NCBI GenBank assembly: GCA_030734395.1
Contig: JAUZTG010000016.1
Span: 1,364,001 to 1,428,000 of the forward strand
Length of the DNA stretch: 64,000 nt
Direction of reading: 5' to 3'
From: Sarocladium kiliense
Taxonomy: Eukaryota > Ascomycota > Sordariomycetes > Hypocreales > Sarocladiaceae
Below, one piece after another: positions 12,452-20,725 of the stretch. The position numbers were made by a program, and so were the translations under genes. The notes beneath the pieces were generated by a model. It did no database searches, was not told the origin of the DNA, and saw only the letters and a list, made by a program, of their open reading frames with translations. Numbering within the stretch: the first letter of the stretch is position 1; every line of letters begins with the position of its first letter.

Positions 12452-14060
12452 ATCGTATGCAGCAGCAGTATAGACTGGTGGTAGCAGCAAGGACGGGTTG
12501 CTGGAATGCAGTGGCGGACGTTGGCGGTGATGCTGGGTTGCTGTCTAAGGTACAGTAGTGCTCGGATGGCGCCAACGGGGCAGGGACGAAGCAGGTGAAG
12601 ATTGTACAGTTGTGAAGAGCAAGAGCAAGACGAGGAAGAAGAAATATGCAAAGAACGAGTAAGTCGACAAGGATGAATCGCGAGCAGAGTCAAGCCAGGA
12701 TTGCCAGGATTAATGATTAAAAAGTGGTGACACGCACGCACGCAAATATGTTTTGAGGTGATGACGACGACAGTGGCAGGGCGGCCGAGCCGGAGGTGGC
12801 GGCGAAGTATGAGACCCGTCCGAGGAAGCTGAGACTACTATCTGGACTCCAAACAGAAATACATGCAGATTTACGGGGGTAAAGGCGAGTGCCGAAAGTC
12901 TACAGTGAGTGAGTGAGTGGGTAAGTAGGTAAAGATCAACTAATCAATCATCACTTGCCATCATCTGCTGAGATCATCTCGCATCGCATCGCATGGGTTT
13001 GCAGTTCCCGGCACATGCCCTACACCGACCGCTGTGCGCGTCCTGTGGCAGCTTGGCCAGATCTCTTGGCTTCGGCAGATCGGCAACGACAGCAGCGACC
13101 CCATGATCCCATGTAAGTGAATAGGCCTTGCTGCGCCACTACCACCTCAGATTTGCCTTTTGGGCTCCTGGTCCTGCAACGGGACTGTCTGGGATGTGTT
13201 TTGCAATTTTCTGACACAAATTGAAGTGCCCAATGTAGTGCTGCCATTCGAGCCGAGGGTGGCTACAGAGTTGGCCCTGACACCGTCCCGTCCATCACTG
13301 CAGCCAGCGCGTGCACTGAAGATCCAGCCACCATAGGACCCTGATTCGAGCCTTGGAACAGAACAAACAGAAAAAATAGACTCACTAGTAGCACATAGTC
13401 GACTGGACCCCAAGGCATTCTCAGCAGCGATACCCAACTGAACGCGCGTCCACTTACACGCGGCCACTGGCCCCCATCTGCCCACTCGCCGTCCATCGCC
13501 ACTAAGCAGTCAGTCCCCTGGTCCCGCTGTAACAGCGAGTAGCCCCCAACCAGAACCACGCACTGCCACCAGCATGCTTTTTGTCGCTCTAAGCGCCCAA
13601 ATATACACGTAAACCTTGCCCTACTATCCCATATGGAGTTGGCATAATCCTTTGGCCTGTCAGTCTCCATTGCGTTGCCGAAACTTGGGGGGGCTGGCGC
13701 GGCAGAGGTAAAACGTTCCAGCGCTCAGGGTTCTGTGTCTCATCGAGATGGGGAATCTTTTTCGGAGCCGCCCGGCTGGGCATCGGCCGACCCTGGTTGT
13801 CGGGATGTTTTGGCGTCGGATTCATCTTGTGGCGAGAGGCGTCAAGGTGCCAGTGAAGCCGATGCGAGCTGACTTGGGCACTCTTTTGGCGCTTTTTACT
13901 TGTGGCGCTGCGACAGGCTGTGTACGTCACTATGATAGAGTGACGCTGGTCAGCTCGTTCCGAAGGAGTACTGCCAGAGAGAAGAACATGAGGTGATTAA
14001 TTAAGTAATGGAGCATTAAGAAATAGCTATTAGGGTATCCAGGAAGATGTGCATGGTAGT
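12452..14060. other. Intergenic region upstream of the protease
   Basis: 1.6 kb between the protease start and the UstYa-like gene's stop. It contains a GTGA tandem run (12905-12920), a short CGCAT tandem (about 12979-12994) and a CGG-N5-CCG triplet pair at 12782. Overlapping small ORFs at 13.0-13.9 kb on both strands lack any recognisable domain or coherent splicing; no gene is supported. Confidence 0.5.
12782..12792. promoter_or_regulatory. CGG-N5-CCG inverted triplet, candidate Zn2Cys6 site
   Basis: CGGCCGAGCCG, 331 bp upstream of the aspartyl protease ATG, with the same half-site spacing as 9707-9717 and 16121-16131. A GC-rich context raises the chance expectation. Confidence 0.25.
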
Positions 14061-15212
14061 CTACGGAGGCACTGCAAGCACGTCACCAGCTTTCGGTGCG
14101 GCCAAGTAATCCTTTGGTAGCTCGTTGAACGGAGGTGCCTAGTAGCTGTCATTAGTATCCAGGCGCTGTTACAATTGACCACGGTATCGAACTCACCTGC
14201 AGCTTCTCTGCCCAATTTCGTACATCGTCGTAGTTCTTGCACTTGTGCGTTGTCTGGAAGTCTGGGAACCCAAACGGCTCCTCCTCGTCGACCCATCGCT
14301 GGCCAAGGACCCCGGTGTCGACGTTGCACATCAAAACCTGCCGAACGGTGTCGAGACAATGTGCTGTTGAAGGAAATCACAGCAGTCAGCGGCTTCCATG
14401 CGGCCATGTGCGTTGAAAGGACAAAGAGCGAGACTTACTGATGTGATGCTCCAGCATCGTCCCGTTATTCTTAAACTCATTCGTCCCGAGCGCTTCGTAG
14501 TACTTGTGATTGAAGTAAAGTGACTTGCGCACCAGGTTCTAACCCCAGAATTGTCAGCACCCACGATATGAGTCTGCATACTCCTCGAAAGCCGTGGACT
14601 CACCAAGCAATGCAGGTGGTGCATGCCCTCAACATTGACCATGAAGCCACCACCATGCGCCTCCGACCGCTGCACAAACGACGGCTCGAGACCGCTCGCC
14701 AATCCATCCTCGTACGAAATCGGGCCAGCTCGATCTGGTTCTCTCGTCAGTCCAATCTTTTGTCAGAAGCGATGATCGGCAAACCTCACAATCAACACCC
14801 AAACCCTCCCATGCAGCATCCACCTCTGGCGAAGGTGCTTGTCGGAAGACATTCTCATTATGAAACTGCCCGTCATACTTCGTCTCGCGATGCCGAACTT
14901 TGACATCACGAAGAAGAGGAGCTGGAAGGAACTTGTCAGCTATCGCGTCAATCGCGAGATTTGGCTGGACTTACACCATTGTGTCGTTGCCTCAGCGCAT
15001 CTTGACTCGAAGTCGAAACGCGAGCCAACATACACGCCACTGATAAATATTGCCGCGGTCGCAATCAGACCGATCACGGCGATTAGAATGTTCAGAAGGA
15101 CACGAGCCTTCTGAGGTTCTCGTCTTGACGAATAGCTGTCGTCAATTGAGGATAGCCCATCATCCGACTCGTTGGGCACCAGAGGACGAGTAAGGTCTGA
15201 TTCCTTCTCCAT
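14061..15212 (-). CDS. UstYa-like (DUF3328) oxidase of the mycotoxin/RiPP-modifying family
   Basis: Six exons (15212-14975, 14921-14790, 14734-14604, 14538-14439, 14363-14197, 14138-14061) join in frame to 281 aa. A short acidic N-terminus (EKESDLTRPLVPNESDD) is followed by one membrane segment at residues 38-61. The domain carries both diagnostic HxxHC motifs: H162-HL-H165-C166 (GMHHLHCLNLVRKSLYF) and H199-IT-H202-C203 (HITHCLDTVRQVLMCNVDTG). The conserved YDGQF and VDAAWEGLGVDY segments precede them. Family members form the macrocyclic Tyr ether or related bonds in ustiloxin, phomopsin and cyclochlorotine pathways; others have no known role. No second UstYa gene is visible here. The product start (15212) is 1.28 kb from the divergent repeat-peptide gene. 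Confidence 0.93.
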
Positions 15213-16120
15213 TGTTGCAAGACACTGAATTTGAGTCGCCGCGAAGCTCTGAGAAGACCACCGCGTGAGATAAATAAGCATCAATTGTTCTTGACCACGA
15301 GAAGATGCACGTCTGATGCCAGCACACAGCCACCACAGTACAGGTAAGACACAAATCCTCCAAGAGAGGCGCAAGATTGCGGCAGTCTGCGTTCAATTGA
15401 CCTCGTTTCCATAAAAAGGTTCAAGCCTCAGCTACCAAAAGCATCCAAAATGGCGGAAGCCACTCCCAATTGCCCCTCATCTGACATACATACGATACAG
15501 ACTACATGCTTCCCCCCCATTGCCGATTAGGCTTCATCTCACATTCCCGTCCCAAGGTTCTGGATTGCCAATAATGCAGCCACACAAGAATACGGGACGC
15601 ACTGGACGAATGCGGTGTCTACCTTCGCTGCGTTCAAAAGCCAGGGCGAAGCAAGGTTCACCACACCATACAGCTTGCAGTAAGAGTGATGGCGGTCGAT
15701 GGCTCCACCGCAGCCTGGTTGGGCTGAGGAATCGTTGCGATGACTTCGGACTATGGCTTGCGGCTGAGAGTGAGATCGCCGGGCCTAGACCTGACGCATA
15801 CAGCTCTCTTCCCCGCTCGGGCACGGTTGTGAGATCGATCCGCGAGTTCCTCAATTGGCCCATTGTCTTGGCAGTGAGAATGTAATTCTAGCATCATTTC
15901 TGTAAACTCAAATGCAATTGACGATCCGTGTAATCAGCGACTGAATGCGGACGTTGTCGTCTTACACCAGCCAGTGCCACGTCCAAGCCTCGTAAAGTAA
16001 GCTCGGCCACGTCGCGGCTGGCAGAATGATTCATAAAGCCATCTAGCCTTCACTAGAACATGCATGATACGAAGGATGGCATCATTGCCAGCGAAGAGGT
16101 GGCGTGCATTAGACCGTCAC

Positions 16121-16131
16121 CGGTTTCGCCG
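16121..16131. promoter_or_regulatory. CGG-N5-CCG inverted triplet, candidate Zn2Cys6 site
   Basis: CGGTTTCGCCG, within the longer near-palindrome CCGGTTTCGCCGG, 359 bp upstream of the peptide ATG and about 0.9 kb upstream of the UstYa-like ATG. It shares the CCGGTT start with the site at 9707. Confidence 0.3.
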
Positions 16132-16335
16132 GGTCAGCTGCGCAAGGGAAGTCCTAAGCCTTGTCTTCCGGGTCCTTTGCACCATGATCGCCAACTCTCA
16201 CGACATGGATGAGCTAGACTAGGCTAATCCCGGTAGCCGAGTGAGGAAGAATGGAATGGAAGCTGTGAAGCCATGATTGGGGAGGATGGGCGTCCTGGGT
16301 GAAGCTGAGGAAGGTCCCTTGTCCTATGTGAGAGG

Positions 16336-16342
16336 TTATAAG
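16336..16342 (+). promoter_or_regulatory. TATA-like box of the repeat-peptide gene
   Basis: TTATAAG, 148 bp upstream of the ATG at 16490. It is followed by pyrimidine-rich sequence in which transcription probably starts. Confidence 0.45.
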
Positions 16343-16489
16343 AAGGGCTCGATCCGTATACACATCAGTGTAGTCGAGCCTCCTCCTTTCTTCCTCTCAA
16401 ACATAAGTACCCTACTCGTACCTTCAACTAAGGTAATTCAAGACATCTCATCACTTCAACTACCACACACGACCACACAGCCACACAAC

Positions 16490-16741
16490 ATGAAGTTCCT
16501 CTGGGTTGCCCTCCTCGCCGCCACGGCCGCCATGGCTGCTCCCGTCGCTGAGCCTGAAGCCGCCCCCGAAGCCGTCGCTGAGGCTGCTCCCGAGCCAGGC
16601 TACGGCAGCTATCCTCCTCCTAAGGGAGGTTACGGAAGCTATCCCCCTCCGAAGGGTGGCTACAAGAACTATCCTCCCCCCAAGGGCGGATACAAGAACT
16701 ACCCTCCCCCGAAGGGAGGTTACAAGAACTACAAGGAGTAA
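16490..16741 (+). CDS. Small secreted Tyr/Pro/Lys decapeptide-repeat protein (candidate RiPP precursor or adhesive protein)
   Basis: A single exon of 83 aa. An in-frame ATG upstream (16277) is rejected because 16490 opens a clear signal peptide (MKFLWVALLAATAAMAA, cut near A17). Residues 18-36 are an acidic Ala/Glu/Pro propeptide-like spacer. Residues 37-76 are four exact-length decapeptides: two G-Y-G-S-Y-P-P-P-K-G, then two G-Y-K-N-Y-P-P-P-K-G. A truncated fifth (GYKNYKE) ends the protein. There are no cysteines and no KR/RR Kex2 sites; each full repeat has a Lys after PPP. The Y-x-x-Y spacing gives paired tyrosines available for oxidation or cross-linking. I cannot assign a function. The neighbours (UstYa-like oxidase, prolyl 4-hydroxylase, yapsin-type protease, MFS transporter) make a modified peptide precursor or a cross-linked wall or adhesive protein the two main options. 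Confidence 0.85.
   Translation: MKFLWVALLAATAAMAAPVAEPEAAPEAVAEAAPEPGYGSYPPPKGGYGSYPPPKGGYKNYPPPKGGYKNYPPPKGGYKNYKE
16598..16738 (+). repeat. 30-bp tandem coding repeat (4 full units plus a partial)
   Basis: Units at 16598-16627, 16628-16657, 16658-16687, 16688-16717 and a partial one at 16718-16738. Each encodes one decapeptide. Synonymous third-position differences (PPP codons, GGC/GGA/GGT) between units suggest the array is not newly duplicated, while the amino acids are held nearly constant. Confidence 0.95.
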
Positions 16742-16907
16742 AGGGACTGGGTTGATGGATAGAGGAGGTAATAACACAGGCAACATGGACTGAGAAGCAT
16801 GGGTGAACATTGTTCTGGGATCGTGGTGCTTTCAAGAGCCCTAATAAACATGAGAGTGCAATACATATGTTGATTGATTCCATATACGTCAAGTCTATCA
16901 ATGTTCA

Positions 16908-18796
16908 TCAATGTGTCTTACGCAACCGCGTCGCACTCGTAGTGAAAGCCGCAATGACTCCAAGGCCGGCTATAGCTGTCGAAGCAAGGAAGGCGTTACG
17001 CAGTCCCTCGTAATAAACATGTTGTGCCGGTAAGCGAATATTTGGCGGCAAATCCTTAAGGACATCAACAGAGTGGCGGATAGCGGTAATCACCTGCTTG
17101 ATTGTCAGTCTCTATCTCTCCTCGTGGTGATCCTTAGTGACAGTCTCACAGCTGCCTTATCCGGGATGTCTCCCAAAGCTGTTGGTAGCTTGCTACTCAA
17201 CGTGCTCTGTACGATCGCCGAGGTAATTGAAACTCCCCAAACAGTGCCAAGTGATCGGATCAGATATACTGTAGATGCTGAAACGGCATGATCTAAACAA
17301 CTGGTTAGTACCTCAATTTGTTCAAAGTTCTCCATGGCTTGGCCCACCTGCGTGCTCGAACGAGGCGAGAGAAGTGAACAGAATAGCCGGGTAGATGATT
17401 CCCTGTCCAAGACTGGCTGGGAAGATGTAGACGGAGTATTTCCATTCTGAATCCTTGAATGCAAGCGTCGCCAGTATTCCATTTCCAATGACCATCAGTA
17501 TGGCGCCGACCCTCACTAAGGGGAGGAGTTTGCCCCAGCGTGACATGACGACTCCAGCAATAAGTCCGCCGATCGGGGTTGCGAGTGACGGTATAGCTAG
17601 TCGAGCTCCGGCTTTCGTTGCTGACTCTAATAGGACGACCTGAAAGTAGAGAGGAACCATGAAGAGAAACTACCTGCAGTTAGTGCTTTTGGTGTCTTGG
17701 TATTCGTTCCCAGCATGTAACTCACAGCATAAGCGGCTAAGCCGGCGCAAACATTCGTCAGCTGCGTTGCAATGGGAAGTCTTCCTCGCAATAATCGCAA
17801 AGGGATGATGGGAATAGCAGAAGTCGTAGCCTCGACCCTGATGAACACACCAAACAGCACCAAGCTTCCCACCAAAGCGGCAATCACCCATGGACTGCAC
17901 CAAGGGAGCTCGTTACCTCCAAGACTCAAGCCGAGCAGTTGTATCGACACCGCTACCACAAGGAGCAGGGCCCCTACTACATCGACTCTTCGCCAGGCAG
18001 CTAGACTACCTCCTTCGACGTTCAAACTGCCAGCTTGATTCTTGACGACTTTGTAGCCAATGATAAGTGCGGCTATGGAGAGAGGTACCTGGAGGAGAAA
18101 ACACCACCGCCAGCCGATTTGATCTGCGATGGTGCCACCCAAGGACGCGCCCGCGATGGCACCAAAGCCAAAGATTCCATTCTGCATAGCTTGATACATG
18201 CCTCTCCGTCGAAAAGGGATCATGTCGGAGTTGACGATGGTCGCTTTCAGCTCTGGTCAGCCAGCTGTGTCACCATTGCTGAGGGGGAACTCACCCATCG
18301 TCATCAAACCACCTCCCCCAAAGCCAGTCAAGGCTCTCATGCAGTTGAGAAGAATCACATCACCTGCAAGCGCGCATCCAAGGCATCCCAACGCAAAGGT
18401 AGCCGTGGCAATGAAGAAGCATGGTCGCCTTCCGAAGATGTCGGATACGCGACCATACAGGGGTTGAAAAGCCGTGCTGGTAATGAGATATGAAGTCGTG
18501 AGCCAAGACGCTGTATTTGCAGCGTCGAACTCGGAGCTGATGACAGCGTATGTTGATGCGGTAATGGTGCTGTCGAAGCCGTACAGGAAGACATTTGTCA
18601 TGATAGCTGCCTGAATGGCGATGAAGGCTGGAGGAGGACGCCAGGAATCAGCATCTTCTGGGGCGGCTAGCAATGGTTCGTTCTCGCTGTGGCTTGCAAC
18701 TGCGCTCCCGTTGGTCTCAGGGTAACTCTCAACATCCCGATGCGTGGTGCCATTGCGTTGGATTAAGGCATCCTGACCGTTCGGCTCCGAGGGCAT
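16908..18796 (-). CDS. DHA2-type MFS transporter (Vba/drug:H+ antiporter-like)
   Basis: Five exons (18796-18295, 18243-17726, 17669-17348, 17292-17150, 17093-16908) give 556 aa. A ~50-residue acidic cytosolic N-terminus is followed by TM1 with FLYGFDSTITASTYAVISSE. The MFS loop 2-3 signature is present (YGRVSDIFGRRPCF), as is the motif C-like segment GFGAIAGASLGGTIADQIGW. The length and pattern suit 14 membrane helices. Its closest character is the fungal Vba (vacuolar basic amino acid) and toxin-efflux branch (DHAVSASTVYLIRSLGTVWG). Drug or metabolite export and vacuolar amino-acid uptake cannot be told apart from sequence. Its 3' end faces the repeat-peptide gene 166 bp away. Confidence 0.93.
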
Positions 18797-19799
18797 CGTG
18801 GAGCGATAGATGCGAAGGCTGGATACCGAGGATTCTGTACTGATTCCTCTTGAATAGAAAAAAATGAGGTATTAAAGCCCTTTCGATGTTCAACTAGCAC
18901 GCGCGCTGTTACAGAAAGCCAATTGGTAACCAGAACGACCGTGCTCAGAAGAATGCCAACTTTCATGTCAGAATAAGTAGCATCGAGGGCTCACCATTTA
19001 GTGTGACGCTGAATATGCTAAAATACATTCGTTTCTATGAAGAATATCTCATGAATATCCCTCTTCGACTGTATGACATAATTGTGCATGAGGGCAGGGC
19101 ACCTTACCGAAAGACTCATCGAGGTCCGAGATCGCGTGCTCGCTCGCTTATGTCATTCACCTCCGACCCCTTCTACCAAACCCATGACCAAACAAGAGTA
19201 TCTCATCTCATGACATCAATATCTGGAGGTTACATATTCGTCTTCAATGGTCCTGAGCCGCAGACCGTTCCTGACTAAGTGCGGTCTGAGTCCGGCGGCG
19301 CGATCGGCCCTAACCTTGTCACATGGCCCAATTGCGCTTAAAAGCAATGGAGCTTATTCCAGGCAACGATATAATCCCCTGACCCTGTTTCACCTCCTCT
19401 CCAAGAAGAGATGTTGTCGCACCTAGGAAGCCTGGGTTTTGATGAACCTCAACTTGGTAATCCTTCTGCCTGATTCGAACGCGCGTACCGCATCGTCACC
19501 CCTCAATGGCGCCTCAGCTGGGCTCCCTCCGCTTACAGTGCGCTGGCTGCCACACTGACAAGGCAATTAATTGCATATACATCGGAAAATGTGCTATTGG
19601 TGGTATATGGAGGGGCCAGGGGAAGCGGCGGCCGGTCGCACAGCTGACTTGAGATGGTTGTGAACTGTCTTGGGGGAAAGCTATAATACTAGATGCTCGC
19701 ACTCATGTGGTCCAACTGATCTTGTATCATCAATTCGATCTTCAATTGAACGCATATTTGTATCAGACTTCCTAGAAGATTTCTCAGATCATCGCTAAT
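18797..19799. other. Divergent promoter region, no gene seen
   Basis: 1.0 kb between the MFS gene (-) and the subunit c-like gene (+). Short ORFs only. A CGG-N7-CCG pair lies at 19282-19294; its spacing differs from the three N5 sites. Confidence 0.55.
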
Positions 19800-20568
19800 A
19801 TGAGCGACCCGGCCCTTCTTGCCAACATGGACAGATGGTTCGCATACCACCCATGCCAATGCTCGAGGCTCGAATCGCAATTTGCTGACCATCTCTAGTC
19901 CCATCTATGCCGTCAGTTACCTCTGACGCCGTGAGCAGTCCATATGAATCGCGCACTAACACCGAGCTCGTGAAGTCCTTCTTCGGTGCCATGGGTTGCG
20001 CCCTCGCCATCGTCCTCACAACCTTCGGCGCTGCCTACGGAACCGCAAAGTCCTCCGTCGCCATCTTCTCATGCGGCGTCCTCCGTCCCGATCGTCTCAT
20101 GCAAAACACGTACAGCCCGATCCGATTTCATCTCGAATCCGAAGATGGCAGGACAAACAAATTGCTAACCCTGCGACAGCCTTTGCGCCATTATGGCCCA
20201 GATCCTCTCGGTGTATGGCATTGTTGCCGCCGTCATCATTGCGAACTCTCTCAAGGAGAAGATGGCACTATATACTGGATTCATGCAGTTCGGTGCTGGT
20301 ATCGCTGTGGGGTTGTGCGGCATGGCAGCTGGCTTTGCTATCGGCATTGTTGGGGATTCTGGCGGTACGTTGGTCGATTGTCGACCGCTCTTTGCGAGAG
20401 AAGTCGGGCTGACCTGAAAAAGTTCGAGCGAGCACCCAACAGCCACGCCTTTACATCGGATTAGTCCTGATCCTAATCTTTGCCGAAGTCCTGGGCCTTT
20501 ACGGTGTAGTCGTATCGATCTTGATGTTGACCAAATCGGAGCTCAACGTCACGACTTGCACATACTGA
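19800..20568 (+). CDS. V-type ATPase proteolipid subunit c (Vma3-type), divergent copy
   Basis: Five exons: 19800-19837, 19899-19911 (13 nt), 19976-20109, 20180-20364 and 20423-20568, giving 171 aa. It has four membrane helices. GAAYGTAKSS in TM1, GFAIGIVGDSGVR and QQPRLYIG before TM4, and LILIFAEVLGLYG with the proton-carrying E145 mark subunit c rather than c' or c''. It forms the V0 rotor of the vacuolar H+-ATPase. It looks divergent: a longer N-terminus (MSDPALLANMDRCPIYA), TLCAIMAQIL where the family usually has a Pro-Val-(I/V)-Met-Ala-Gly stretch, and an unusual tail (KSELNVTTCTY). It may be a second, lineage-specific paralogue. The first intron again uses a GTTCGC donor; the second has a CTAAC branch site. 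Confidence 0.88.
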
Positions 20569-20725
20569 GGGCGGGCAGAAGTTTTTCCACATGGCAGGAC
20601 AAGAAACTTGTAGCAGGCTGTCAGACGAGGATTACATCCGCTTAAATCGGGGGTATCTTCGAGGTCTATAGCATGCTTGTTTGGAAAATATAATCCCTGC
20701 TTTGCCGAACCCTCTTCCTTCGACA

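Larger units (their letters stand above)
15213..16489. other. Divergent promoter between the UstYa-like and repeat-peptide genes
   Basis: 1.28 kb with no supported gene. It contains a CGG-N5-CCG pair at 16121-16131, a TTATAAG box at 16336-16342 and, just before the peptide ATG, a CT- then CA-rich leader (about 16378-16489) typical of a strongly expressed fungal gene. Confidence 0.55.

Noticed and set aside
13020..13930. Cluster of minus-strand ORFs upstream of the UstYa-like stop
   Set aside because: Cys/Trp/Arg-rich, mutually overlapping frames without motifs or consistent splice sites.
16277..16489. 71-residue in-frame N-terminal extension of the repeat peptide
   Set aside because: The internal ATG at 16490 opens a textbook signal peptide, and a TATA-like box lies between the two ATGs.
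16490..16741. Classical dikaritin precursor with Kex2-flanked cores
   Set aside because: No KR, RR or KK pair occurs in the protein, so I do not call it a confirmed dikaritin; only a RiPP-like possibility is claimed.
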